Shown here: piece by piece, positions 1 to 10,679 of the stretch
Layout: each line of letters begins with the position of its first letter
Position numbering within the stretch: the stretch's first letter is position 1
Source of the DNA: Nyssa sinensis
Taxonomy: Eukaryota; Streptophyta; Magnoliopsida; Cornales; Nyssaceae
Reading direction: 5' to 3'
DNA length: 64,000 nt
Assembly: GCA_008638375.1 (NCBI GenBank)
Contig: CM018038.1
Span: 30,106,753 to 30,170,752, forward strand
Notes under the pieces: model-generated
The model's database searches: none
What the model was told of the DNA's origin: nothing
What the model saw: the letters and a program-made list of their open reading frames with translations, nothing else
Translations under genes and position numbers: made by a program

Positions 1-1501
1 AATCTTTACAACATAACCAAAACGTCACCGTTCTCTTAATGCGGTGGACTTGCCCTTTCTTGACACGTGTCCCGAGTTAACTCGGGTGACTCGATTCAAC
101 AGCGAGTCGACCCGTCGTCTTCCTCCTTCGTTACCCACTGTAACCCTAATTTTCGAAGCTTGAAAGCTTCATTTTCGAGCTAATCTATTCACCTAAATTC
201 TTCTGTTTTTACACTCATCCATCTCTAGAACATTTCCCAAGAGATTGGCATTCATCTAAGGTTTTAAAACCAGTTCATGAGTTCGGTTTAACTTTTGATA
301 GCCGAACCTGTAACTACACGTTAAATCCTCATTCCATCACTATTTTTGATGAGGTTTGGCCCTGTGTGATCCTTATGACATGGGGATTACATACCCATTC
401 TCAAAACTGAGTTTAAAAGTGTAAAACCGAATTTGGGTTCCACGACTTAAACCTGCAACTAATATTTTAGGTTTCATTTCTTGAGTTTTTGGATCGCGGT
501 CTACCATTTTTAAGACCTTGGGATGATCTAGAACAGGTCCTAATACTCGGATTTGGATTTGGTTTCTCTTATTTCAGACCTGCACCAGAATTTTCTGATT
601 ATTGTTCCAACTGAAACTTGACTTTTCTCAGTCGATTCTTGATCATTTCTTGTAATTTCTTTTGTAGTTTACAGCTTATATTATGCAGAATAAACCCCTA
701 CTATTACATGCTTTAAATTTGTACACAAGTTAAACAATTTCCAAACGAAATCTTACCTGTTCAAGTTGCTTACAGTTTCCCACTTTTCTCCTACTTCAGT
801 TCCTATCCTTCAATTTCTTGCTACTGCTTGCACACGTCTCCTCTTCCATTACAAGTTCTCTTTTCCTTTTATTTCCCCTTCATTTACTCATGCAATCGGT
901 GGCCTTGCCACCTGTTGGTATCCGAATTTGCATGGCACAAAGCCATGGCTGCCACCTCCCTTCTCATCATTATTTTTCACAAGCAGCTCACATGGGAGAG
1001 GCATGGAGAGCAGTGCCCACCGTCTCCCTCTCTTCTCAATTGTATTATATTAAATACAATTTCATTCTTTTGTTTGTAAGTATATATATATATATATATA
1101 TATTACACCCAACTTTATATTCCTATATAAATAGGTATATATATATATATGTCTTATATAATCATATTATATATATAATATGTCTTTATATGAATTTGAA
1201 TAGTCACTTATTAATTTAACATGCATATTTATGTATGCATATACATCAATATCTATATTTCACAATATAAATATATTTATATATTTATATATCCATGTTC
1301 ATACTTTGATAATCTACCCGACGTAGCAATCTATTTTTGTCACGTCTCAATTCGAGGTTGGCTTCCAAAATGAAAGTGTACAGTCTCAATGGGATTAATA
1401 GAAACAAGTTGGTGATTGAAAACCAACCTTGTTACTTCAGGTTTCAATCACTGGTTAATATTTAGTGACTTGCTAATTCTTCATCAGGTCGGGGTGTTAC
1501 A
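1..1501 (-). mobile_element. Long noncoding LTR-like insertion D, truncated by the window edge
   Basis: The right terminus, read on the minus strand, starts TGTAACACCCCGACC, the same terminus as the insertion at 8,576. Bases 1-170 match, in reverse complement, the 10,130-10,300 part of that insertion (shared landmarks: the acacgtgtc and gagtcgac stretches and an accctaat tract), so this is the 5' part of the same kind of element in reverse orientation. Inside it are an (AT)n tract (about 1,080-1,170) and, at about 752-758, a splice-donor-like CAGGTAAG on the minus strand, at the same relative place as in the copy at 8,576. It interrupts the Tat antisense ORF exactly at 1,501/1,502. No coding potential is credible; the ORFs here are simple-sequence artefacts. 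Assignment to Del/Tekay-type gypsy LTRs is an inference from the terminal sequence only. Confidence 0.65.
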
Positions 1502-2175
1502 TCTGCCACCTCCCATCCTTCACTAACAAAAAAATACCAATTTTTCCAAGATTTGTTGGAGGTCGGCACGAATTACAGAAGTCTGAAACCCCCATCAAAA
1601 GACATATAGTAGAGGCTTTTTGACCTCATGCACTTAAGATCCATTTTACTACGGATCAAGTCTAGAGAGACCTCAACACTGTTCATGCAACCTAAAACCA
1701 TAAACCCTAACAGGTGTCTCCAACAGTTCAAGTTCAGGTCGGCATGCCAAAGATTAAACCAACAGAAGAATTCCCTAAGCAATTTGGGGAAAGGAAGATG
1801 CAACCCCATTTCAAACCAAGTAGTATAAACACAGATCTCGCCTTCCCTAATATCTGAAGGACGATTCGTGGCATCAAGAGCCCTAAGGGCGGCATTTTGA
1901 GGAAAATAAAATTCCTCCCTTATGCTATCTAACTAAGAAGAGGTTACAATGCTCTATTCCTCTTCTCTTTGGGAGAACTGGCTAGAGACCTCTCCCTTTT
2001 TGTTCCTAGGCTTTAAGAAAGAGTCTACAATCCTAACCTTAAGGCTAGAATGGGTCCCTTCCAACCCGGTCCCCAAGGAACTACTATCCCTAATAAGGGT
2101 TTGGGATGAAGCATAAGCCTCCAAAAGACTCCTCGAATCACTGCTAACACCAGAAGATGCCGTAGAGTTAGACAT
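1502..2175 (-). pseudogene. Antisense ORF of a Tat-lineage retrotransposon (Transposase_28-like), truncated
   Basis: From ATG at 2,175 the protein begins MSNSTASSG and has a Ser-rich head of 73 residues before a stop at 1,954. A shifted frame then gives GLHLPFPKLLREFFCWFN, ADLNLNCWRHLLGF and SLDLIRSKMDLK (1,573-1,809), and a third frame gives NWYFFVSEGWE (1,502-1,560). These segments align in order with the ORFs at 5,563 and 60,208 in this window and with the plant family called putative gypsy-type transposon (PF04195). Insertion D removed the C-terminal half. At least two frameshifts make it a pseudogene. It lies antisense to its element, whose 3' LTR follows at 2,588. The function of the family is unknown. 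Confidence 0.8.
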
Positions 2176-2376
2176 TTCTAAGAGCAACCAGAAAAGAAAA
2201 AGAAGAAGAGGGTAAAGAAGAAAATGAGCACAGTCGAACTTGAGAGTAGAGAGGAACCTTAAACAACAAACGTCCTTCATAGCTTTGCCTTCTGGTTCAA
2301 CATTGTCGGATTCTTCCTTTCTTTCTTCCAAGTACGAAAGAAACAGCAAAAAAGGCGTATAAGGCTTCATTCCCTC

Positions 2377-2481
2377 TATATATACATTCAGAAAATACGA
2401 GCTACTAAGGCGAATTGTCGAAACGGTTACAAGTAATAATGGCCTTGGAAGCCCCAAAAAATCGACTGCGCAATAAATGAC
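2377..2481 (-). promoter_or_regulatory. Putative promoter of the antisense ORF in Tat element E
   Basis: Read on the minus strand there is TCATTTATTGCGCAG (2,465-2,479), then an AACCGTTTCG box (about 2,420-2,429), then TATATATA (2,377-2,384), with the ATG about 200 bp further on. The same three blocks with nearly the same spacing precede the other antisense ORFs at 5,215-5,324, 59,927-60,022 and 62,518-62,621. That promoters are meant is inferred from the TATA box and conservation. Confidence 0.55.
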
Positions 2482-2567
2482 ACGCCAACAGTCGTCTTGA
2501 AAGACAAGACGATAGAACACGTGACTTTCCGGAACCTTAGTTACGCCAAAAGCTCAAACTAAGGCTC

Positions 2568-2587
2568 GGGGGGGGGGGGGGAGTAAC
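2568..2587 (+). other. Polypurine tract of Tat element E (14-G run)
   Basis: Fourteen consecutive G followed by AGTAAC abut the LTR start TGATATACC. The equivalent tract in the element at 59,137 is a 12-C run on the plus strand (minus-strand element). Position and purine content fit the plus-strand primer of reverse transcription and fix this element's direction as plus. Confidence 0.7.
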
Positions 2588-3156
2588 TGATATACCACAA
2601 AATGACAGACCAATCCTCACTTGACACATATGACTACAGACCGACCCGTGCTCAGCCATTCAAAAGCATACATACAGAACTTATAGGTCCGGGCACAGAT
2701 CTCCAGAGTAGATCTATGTTCTTACAGAACTTACGGGTCTGAGTGCCGACCTTCAGAGCACTCTCTTTAGTGCAGAGCTCATCACCGCCTTAATATTTGT
2801 CGAACAGAGAGTAAGGAAACAGTCTTCTACACGAAAACTACCACACATGGTTATCTCTATTGATACAATATCCAACAAGGTAATTGCCTTACTCCAATGA
2901 TCAAATCCCTACTTTTATGGCTCCAAATACTAATCAACTTAGGAAAGCCACCACCTATAAATTAAACCCTAAAGGTACGCTTTACTTTCTATGCTCATTA
3001 TTTGGCTTTGATTATAGTCTTTCAATTTAGTTTTATTAACTTAAGCAAAGGAGCGGCTACCGCCGGAGCTAATCCAGTGGTCCTCTGATCTTCTTCTTTG
3101 AGTGTTCTTCAGGGAGCCCAGCTTGGAATTTACATTGGCCAAAAAGTGCAGTATCA
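2588..3156 (+). mobile_element. 3' LTR of Tat-lineage element E
   Basis: The LTR begins TGATATACC and ends GTGCAGTATCA, giving a 569-bp LTR with short inverted ends. Its reverse complement matches the LTR at 59,137-59,811, including the shared tract agaggaccac, the block cggcggtagccgctcc and a TATA-like cctataaattaaaccc at about 2,956-2,971, the likely LTR promoter. The 5' LTR of this copy is not in the window. Confidence 0.8.
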
Positions 3157-4290
3157 AAAGTAAATAATTCTGGTTTCCACTTTTGAAATTTAGAGAGAGA
3201 AAACTAATGGCTATTTTAGGATACTAAAAGAAGTATAGATTGAAGAGAGAGGGTTTCGAGTGGAACAAACTTTTTTCCTTGGTTTCTCTCTCCCAAGTGG
3301 AGGGTGGACGAGTATGATGGAAGAAAAGGTTGAAATCTTCATCTAATTCGCAGTGGGGTTTCGATTTCATCAGATAAGTAGAGGATCCAACATTGTAATT
3401 AGCGATTTTGGCAAATGATTAGACCTAGTGTTACGGGTAAAAATTTTGACCAACGATCAGACCCAGTAGCAGATCATCGCTCGAAGTTAAATGCTTTTCC
3501 ATGATCAGATCTAACGACAGACCGACTGAATGAATGTTTATCTTTCATCGATGAGTTGTACATCAAGTTCTTGCCCGATGATGGCAGTGGCTCAATAGCA
3601 TTGGTAGTGGTGATTGTGGAATCGAGGGATTCCCCAAATAGTTGGGTTGACAGATGAGACCATCCAGATTGAAGATAGAGTTTTTGGAGTTTTCTTTTTT
3701 ATGGAGTTTTTGGAGTTGGTTCATCAGATTCTTGTAATAAAATAATTTCTTTGACTCATGATATTGCCACTTTTTTTATTTTCTATTTGGTTTCTGAGAA
3801 AATAGAAGAAAATAAAAGAAGATAAATTTAACAAGGATAAAATTATCTTTTACAAATAAATTAAGCTGACGTCAGTTATTTTTTTAGGTCAACTAACAGT
3901 TAACCAGCAAATGGGTAACTTGTTACGAAAGATGAAATTTAAGAGAGGCCTATGTAATTTCTCAAATTACAAGGGAGTCGTGTGTAATATCACATAATCT
4001 CAAGGAATGGGAAGTGTAATTTACCCTAATATATATTTAATATTTATTTATGTTTATAATATTTATATAACATATTTGTAATTATATAATTATTTAATTT
4101 AATTTTTTATATTCTTTATTTATTAAATAGATTTTTAATTTTTCTATATAATATGTGGGCAAACAATATCCAATACTATATAATAAATAATAAAGAGTAA
4201 ATCACTTCTAAATAATTTTTGCCAATTATCTAATAATCAATTATATTATTATACAATCAAACATTTAGAATCAATTTCTCAAAATCAGTT
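3157..4290. other. Intergenic stretch without a recognisable gene
   Basis: No credible ORF is present. Around 3,940-4,030 there is half of a foldback-type sequence (ending agtgtaatttaccc) that resembles one arm of the terminal-inverted-repeat element at 22,381-22,874. The rest is AT-rich and unassigned. Confidence 0.5.
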
Positions 4291-4380
4291 CATTACAAGA
4301 AAATGTCTTTTTAGCAATGCATAGAAATACATTGTTAATAGTTACTTTTAGTGATATACAAGACGTTTGCCGCTAAGGTT
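4291..4380 (+). mobile_element. CACTA (En/Spm) terminus, left part
   Basis: CATTACAAGAAAATGTC at 4,291 is one base off the canonical plant CACTACAAGAAAA terminus and is followed by TTTTTAGCAATGC and related subterminal motifs. The continuation, after removal of the nested insertions, is at about 19,794-19,922, where motifs such as TTCTAGCGATGTATGACG recur. No opposite terminus (TTCTTGTAGTG) was found by eye in the window, so the extent of this element is unknown. Confidence 0.6.
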
Positions 4381-4610
4381 GTGTTCGGTTTGGCTTATTA
4401 GCCGTACTTAATGACTTTTTTTAATTCCAAAATAAACTTTTTTTATTCGTTAGGTGTTTGATTCTGCAAGTGAATCATACTTAATGGATCCACACTTAAT
4501 TCAAAATGGACCTTTTCAAAAAGTAGCCTAGTAAAACTTTTTTTAAAAATAACCAAATGACACTTATTAATAGCTCATCCAAATACTATAATATTATTTA
4601 ATCACTTATC
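4381..4610. mobile_element. Small foldback (MITE-like) element, left half, split by Tat element F
   Basis: It begins GTGTTCGGTTTGG; the other end, at 19,737-19,793, closes with CCAAACAAGCAC, an imperfect inverted copy. With F removed the element is about 290 bp. The terminal type (GTGTT..GGTTTGG) is common among plant MITEs. No clear target duplication was identified, so the class is not certain. Confidence 0.4.
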
Positions 4611-4615
4611 AAATA

Positions 4616-5086
4616 TTATTTTACTCTTTTCTGGTCGAAATGTTTCTCGTTCTTAGCTACCTGTCAAGAACTTGAGGTTAGAAGGTCACCGGTAAGGCTC
4701 TGGTGGTAGCCGCTCTAATGATAAAGTCAATAAAGAAATAAAGGTCGTAATTCGAAAGAAGAATTGAACATAAATTGAAAGCGTACCTTATGACCTTATT
4801 TATAGGTTGTAGATACCCTAAGTTGAGTAGGATTATGAATCGTAAAAAGAGGGATTTAAAGATATCTTGAAGATAGTAGTTGCCATATTGAACTCTATTT
4901 TCTTATATTGAGGTCGGTAGCCTATGGAAGGTAGTAACCAGTTCGGAAACCCTTACCTCTAAAATTTTAATATATGTTCGGTCGAACGAACCAATTACCC
5001 TAAGATCTGTATGTCGAAAAAATCTTGGGAGCCATGTGTTATGCCTTGGTAACTTTAAATTGATGTAGTCAAATTATAATATTCTC
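4616..5086 (-). repeat. 3' LTR of Tat element F
   Basis: It aligns over its whole length with 19,314-19,731 (shared: ctatcaagaacttgagg-like start, tataggttgta, gatagtagttgc, gaacgaaccaattaccctaa). This copy keeps roughly 50 bp (around 4,713-4,770) that are missing in the other LTR, explaining 471 versus 418 bp. Many substitutions separate the pair, so the insertion is old. Confidence 0.85.
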
Positions 5087-5098
5087 CTCACCCTGAGC
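5087..5098 (-). other. Polypurine tract of Tat element F
   Basis: On the minus strand the bases next to the 3' LTR read GGCTCAGGGTGAG, a purine-rich remnant of the G-run tract seen intact at 2,568-2,587. Confidence 0.45.
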
Positions 5099-5214
5099 CT
5101 CAATTCTGTGGGACTTGTGCAGAGTTGAGGTTAGGGTTTTTGAAGAGTCACACGTACTTTCATAAATGTGTCGTTGTGTATTCTGATAAAAAGCTATTGA
5201 TGGGACAGTTAATG

Positions 5215-5324
5215 CCTAATCATTGCATCAGCCGCAGATTGGATAATCAAGGCCATTATCAGTTAACCGTCGATTGGGGTTTGAAGCCATAAATGTGACT
5301 CTTTATTGGATGGTCTTATAAATA
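5215..5324 (+). promoter_or_regulatory. Putative promoter of the antisense ORF in Tat element F
   Basis: The blocks are TAATCATTGCATCAGCCGCAG (split: TAATCATTGCATCAG then CCGCAG), AACCGTCG (about 5,264) and TATAAATA (5,317-5,324). They match in order and spacing (about 100 bp from first block to TATA) the cassettes in the other Tat copies. The ATG follows about 240 bp after the TATA box. Confidence 0.5.
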
Positions 5325-5562
5325 AAAGAAAACTCTCCAAGAAGAGTTTTTTATGAACTCTCAAAAACACTAAGTGCATTTCTGAGCAAAAAAAAGACCT
5401 CAAGGCAATTTTCGATGTACCTGAAGATCAGTCCGGCCATCAACCTTCGAGTTTCCTATCAGTTGTGAAAAATACCTCTCAATCTTTCCTTTTTTGTATT
5501 TGTTTTTCGTTCCTGCTCTTCTTTTCCTTTTCTTTTTTATTTGAGTTTATACTCTTGAGAGG

Positions 5563-7541
5563 ATGACTACTTCTAATGGTCAATGAAGCACGGGAGAGGA
5601 AAAAGAGAGGTTGTAGAGATAGAAGGCCAGGAGGCATTAGGCTTTGTATTGAGTGATGAGGCTAGAAACGTCTCAGATGATAGTTTAGGAGTGCTTCTCA
5701 TCGAAGCACACCTCGAACCTAGGAATAGGGAGGTCGGCACATCAGGAAAACCTTATAGGAGAGAAGATGGTGAGAGTGCCATGACTGAGGGTATGCTAGA
5801 TACCTTGAAAGTCAATTTTAACTTTCCTCATAATGTGTTCTGTAAGATATCGAGGGCAGTAGATTGCCCATTAGATATTGAGAGATGGGAAATTTATGCC
5901 TACCTCGAGTAATTCGAGGTTGGTGTACGCTTTCCCCTTCATCTGTTAATCAATGGATTTTTTTTGTTGTTTCAAGATATGTCTTGCCGAACAAAACATT
6001 AATAGTTAGAGGCATTTGATGGCCATTTTAGTTATAAGACATCAAAATGGGATTGAGATAGACCTGAACCTTATTAGGAGTAATATGCACATTAAGTACT
6101 TGAAGTCGGAGAGGATGTTCTATATATCCTTCGACGGAAGGTTCAAGCCTTTAACCTCGGTACCCACTTCTAATAAAATATGGAAGAAGTGGTATTTCTT
6201 TGTTAGGGGTGACTGAGAATATAAGGATTTTGAGAATAGGAACAACTTCTTTCCTCAGTACACTGACTTCGAGGGTGAGCCTACCGAACTCAGGCATTTA
6301 TACTTAATATTATACTTCTATTCTAATCTGACTGATAATGTTAAGAATTTTGTCTGTCATAGATAAGAAGGCTTAGAGAAAGTCAACTTTCACTCCTGAC
6401 TTGCAAGAAAATTATAAGAGGCTTTTTCACCCCCAAGATTGTCCCATAACAAAATCCTTACCCTCAAGAACTTCATGGACACAAGAGTTGTAAAGTATAA
6501 GTCAAAAATCTTGAGGAAGACAATTCTAACAGGATGGATACTATGATCGAAGAAGGTAGGGAGGAAATCCTCCCCCGCCAAACAAGCCCTTCTTTAAAAG
6601 AAGAGGAGGATTGAAGTAGGGGGGTCCAGTTCTCCTAAACGTACAGTCTTTAAGGAATTGGCTCTGCCTATTGTATGGCGTGAACTTCCTCTACCTCCAG
6701 CCCCAGTAGCACACTTTGAATCTCGAGGAAAAGGGAAGATGGGAAAAGTTCCTCTAGGGGTGGCCATGGCTGAAACGGGGGAGGTTGCCATAAAGAAGGC
6801 CTACAAGAAGGCTTAGAGCTCAACTGCCAATCGTTTTAAGGGTCTGAAGCGTCAGAAGAATGTCAGGGACCTCCTGGTCTCCCATATAAGGGTAAGATTG
6901 TCCTCATCTATGGTTTAGTCGATTTGTTCATATATTTTTTCTAACCTTTCGTCCTTACTAACTTATTTATTTTGCTTGTTTTGTAGGTGGCTCCTATTAT
7001 GGCCGCCATCATGGACTACCCTAAAGATTCAGAATGGGAGGACAAACTTCAAGTCGAGTTGGATGAAACAAGGCTCCAACTTGGGACTACCCGTTCTGTA
7101 TCTCTTTCCCTTGAAAAGAAACTGAAAGAGTCCCTCATTACCCTTGTCATTCTAGAGTCATAGAAGAATGCCCTGACCTCAGATTTTAAGGTTTTAAGGA
7201 AAGAAAATAAGGACTTTAAAGCTACTATTACTTATAAACTCGTTGCTAGCGTGCAAGCGGCTAGAGAAAAGACAAAGAGAGATCTGAGGGAAAAGGTACA
7301 AAGACTAGGCGATGAGTTTGCAGATCATGGATTTGAAATGTTTAGAAGAAAGATCCAAAAGCTTTATCTTGACCTTGACATCTCTGGAATGGATGAGGTT
7401 TTGGTAGATGAGCCTGTAATGAGTTCTCTTGAAGTTGCCCTGATGGAATCTGCAGATCTCGGGCAAGAAGCCTCTCCTACCAAGGATCATTTGTTTGGAT
7501 TTCTTGTAATTGTTTCCTCTTTTGGTTTTCCGATCTTGTAA
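5563..7541 (+). pseudogene. Antisense ORF of Tat element F (Transposase_28-like), decayed
   Basis: The likely start is ATG at 5,563 (MTTSNGQ then stop). Another frame runs from 5,583 to 5,912 and includes REDGESAMTEGMLDTLKVNF, corresponding to EEGESVITESMLKELWAKF of the copy at 60,208. Frames at 6,016-6,216 give IDLNLIRSNMHIKYLKSERM and KIWKKWYFFVRGD. An intron with GTAAGATTG donor (about 6,891) and TTTTGTAG acceptor (about 6,987) precedes a Lys/Glu-rich coiled-coil-like tail ending at 7,541 (AAREKTKRDLREKVQRLGDE). The exon layout and domain order equal those at 60,208-62,112. At least five stops or frameshifts are present, so no full product can be made. Role of the family unknown. Confidence 0.8.
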
Positions 7542-7679
7542 CCCTCCCCTTTTTGGGATTTCTAATATATGAAACTTCATGTTGCTTCAGACCTTGTGTC
7601 TAGTTGGATATCTTTGTGTTATATCTAAGCTTAAGATAACTTCTTCAAAATCTAGGCCAGTAGAAAATATAATCTCTTT

Positions 7680-8432
7680 TGGAAACTCCAAAACACCCAT
7701 AAGGTATTTCAGATGTCTAAATAATAAGATATACAGAACCACGACACATATAAATAAAATAAGGTTTCTCAAACATCTGTATATTGATAATTTATAATAT
7801 ACAGACCTACAACACTTGTAAATAAAACAAGGCTTTTCTAGAGGTCTGTATAGTGAGAAAATGGACCAGACCATTACACTCGTAATGAATTCAAGGTCTT
7901 GAGGGGTCTATACATTTATTTAAATGGATCAGACCTGTAACACTTGTGATGAACAAAAGGTTTTTTAGGGGTCTGTACATTGGTTTAGATGGACCAAACT
8001 TGTAATACTTGTGATGGACACAAGATTTTTTAAGGGTCTATACATTGATTTGAATAGACCAGACCTGTAACACTTGTGATGGACACAAGGTTTTTAGGGA
8101 TCTGTGCATTGATAAAATGGACCAGACTTATAACACATGTAATGGATACAAAGTTTTTAGGGGTCTGTATGTTAATTTGAATAGACCAAACATATAACAC
8201 TTGTGATTGACACAAGGTTTTTAGGGATTTGTGCATTGGTAAAATGAACCAGACCTGTAACATATACAATAGATACAAGGTTTTTAGAGGTCTGTACATT
8301 GATTTGAATAGACCAAACCTGTAACACTTGTGATGGATACAAGATTTTTAAGGGTTTGTGCATTAGTAAAATGGGCCAGACCTGTAACACTTATGATGGA
8401 CACAAGGTTTTTAGGGGTCTGTACATTGATAA
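7680..8432. repeat. Minisatellite of about 33/66-bp units in Tat element F
   Basis: About eleven imperfect units with the shared text ggtctgtacattgat, agaccagacctgtaacac and ttgtgatggacacaagg. A homologous array of 34-bp monomers sits at the same relative place in the other Tat copy (63,766 onward). In the element's sense direction it lies between pol and the antisense ORF. Confidence 0.85.
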
Positions 8433-8575
8433 CAAATTCTAAACTGAATCAAAAGTAGCTTTATTATTGATAATACTTGCATAACTGTTCGATGTTCCAA
8501 GGTCTGGTTACAGGCTTCCCAGTTGAATCTTCCAACTAATAAGTCATAGGTCTAACGATCTTGGTTACCTTGTGA
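8433..8575 (-). pseudogene. C-terminal end of the Tat element F integrase
   Basis: On the minus strand the sequence reads KVTKIVRPMTY, stop, LEDSTGKPVTRPWNIEQL and ends in tandem stops; this is the usual GTYRLEDMEGKPLPHPWNxEHLKKYY tail of Tat pol proteins. The rest of the integrase resumes at 13,683, so the two parts are separated by insertion A. Confidence 0.7.
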
Positions 8576-8984
8576 TGTAACACCCCGATCTTGTGCAATT
8601 AATAATCAATTATTAATTAGTACCAGCTTAGCGAATAATCAAGGGAATTAACCCTAATCTCCCGACGGTCATGATAGACCGATAAAATAATTAAAACATG
8701 TCCGAGAATAGGGTACAATACCTGAACCTAATTACTAATTAATTAGGTGAAATAGTGTCAATTTAACACTGACGGAATTCGAATTAATTAACTACGGAAA
8801 TCCTGAATGACTAATAAATGACACGAAACCTCTGACACTGTAGATAACTGAAATATGAAACTCTCGGAACAAACCGCATCGAAAAAGGAGTTACGGAATG
8901 AAAGTTATGAGGCAAACATCAGAAACTAAATTTAGCGACAACCAAACAGGGCCTTAATCAGAAAATAAGAGAAAATGGTCACTT

Positions 8985-9066
8985 GGGAGGCCAAGGGGAA
9001 TTGAACCCTTGACCTACCAAGGTAAGCAACTTTGTCCCAAAAAGTTACCAACTAGGCTGTTGGTTA
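8985..9066 (-). other. tRNA-like sequence in LTR-like insertion A
   Basis: The minus strand reads gcctagttggtaac (A-box and D-arm-like), then aagggttcaattccctt, which folds into a perfect 5-bp stem with a TTCAATT loop as in a T-arm and matches the B-box consensus. The acceptor stem is poor, so it is not a functional tRNA by eye. It is antisense to the LTR and about 410 bp from its 5' end. Confidence 0.5.
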
Positions 9067-10679
9067 CTTTGTGCATAAATACAGCAAAATATGTATATAT
9101 CTTTGAATTGCCCAAGGCTCCACCTCAAATTGGGCCAATGGGATTTCATGCAACCATATATAATATATAATATATGATATATATATATATATATATATAA
9201 TCTGATTGGGCCATTCTCTCCACCAATGGAGAAGCATGCACATCAAATCAACATGTGTACAAAAATGCATATGTGTACATATGTAACTTATACATAGGAG
9301 TGCTTGTGTGTCTCAGAATTGGAGAACAATTCTCTGTGTGTGTGGGTGCTCGGGTAGAAGAGAATGGGTTGAGAGAGAAAATCCATGTGTGAGACCAAAG
9401 TGTGTGCATGCAAGTGTGTGTGTGCGTGTGAGGGATGATGTGTCTTCAAGAGAAGCATAGAAGCTGGTCTCGAGAGGGAGCAAGAAATCGGTAGAGAAAA
9501 ACTGATGATGGAAACTAGGTTCGGGCAGAGACTGAAAACCATGGAAAACCACTGTACAGGTAAGCTTCTAAATCAAATCCTGTTTAATTGGTTTAGATTT
9601 AAATGCATGCAAATATGGAAAACTAACCTAGATAATATCAGTGGTATTTTACAAGAAAAAGGATTTAAAAACAGTGGAAATTGACTGAGGAATTAGAAAT
9701 ACAGAATTGAAGAAAATTTGGTACAGTTCTGAATTAGGTTAAACCAAACCTAAATTGGTGTCTTGGGTCTTAAACTAGACCTCCTAAGGACCCTAAAAAC
9801 CCTAACCCGCGACCCTAAAGCCTCATGCAACACCCTCAAAAAGCTAGTTGCAGGTTCGGTCACAAAATACCATTTGTGATTTGGATGCTTTAAACCGATT
9901 TTATTGAATGGGAAATGAAACTATATACCATGAGGATCATTTAGCAACAAACCGCGCTGAAAAAGGTTGAGGAATGAGGGTTTGGTATCGAATTGCAGGT
10001 TCGGTTATCCTCTGTTGAACCGAACTATTGAGCTCGATTCAAAGCACCAAATGAATGCCAAATTGTTGGCATGATACCCAGAAATAAATTGGGACTGAAG
10101 GCAGGAATAATCCGTGCTTGAAACATCACGAAATAGAAGAAGAAATCTGCAGAAATTAGGGCAAACAGTGAGGGTTCAACGGGGAAGACGACGCTGAGTC
10201 GACCCAGTGTTTTAAAACCGAGTTAGCGAGTTGACTCGGACACGTGTCTGTCCACGAGCGTGCCACCAAATTAATAAAACTGTGCCGTTTTGGGTGTAGA
10301 TTGATTTGTTTAAAATCAAATCCGGCCTGTTTGGGTACGGTGATAGCAAATTAAAATTGGTTTGGGCTTAGCCCTAAACATGGATAAGGGCCAATTAGGG
10401 GATAAGAGGAATATTGGATTCCGGTTTTCTGAAGGTCACAAACCGGTTGGTTCACTAGAGTCCTGGACCGGTTCAATTTTTGAACCCTAAAACCAAGGGG
10501 TTTGAACCCCTAAATTATGTAATTATATTTTGACCCCTGAAGTTTCCTGAAATTACGGATTTGTCCCCAACTGTTTTAAAGAATTACACAGTGGCCCAGA
10601 CTTTGGAAAATTTCTTCATTAAGCCCTGAATAAATTAATTAAATAATAAAATAATTATTTAATTATTTATTAATTAGGT

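Noticed and set aside
818..1219. ORFs of 83-133 codons
   Set aside because: They cover CT-rich and (AT)n tracts of insertion D; no recognisable motif and no counterpart frame in the related copy at 8,576.
7680..8432. CRISPR-like array
   Set aside because: Repeat and spacer are not distinguishable; whole units are repeated and homologous to a retrotransposon minisatellite in a plant genome.
9780..9830. Telomere-like accctaa repeats
   Set aside because: Only a few scattered ccctaa words, not a tandem array; a chance property of this LTR segment.
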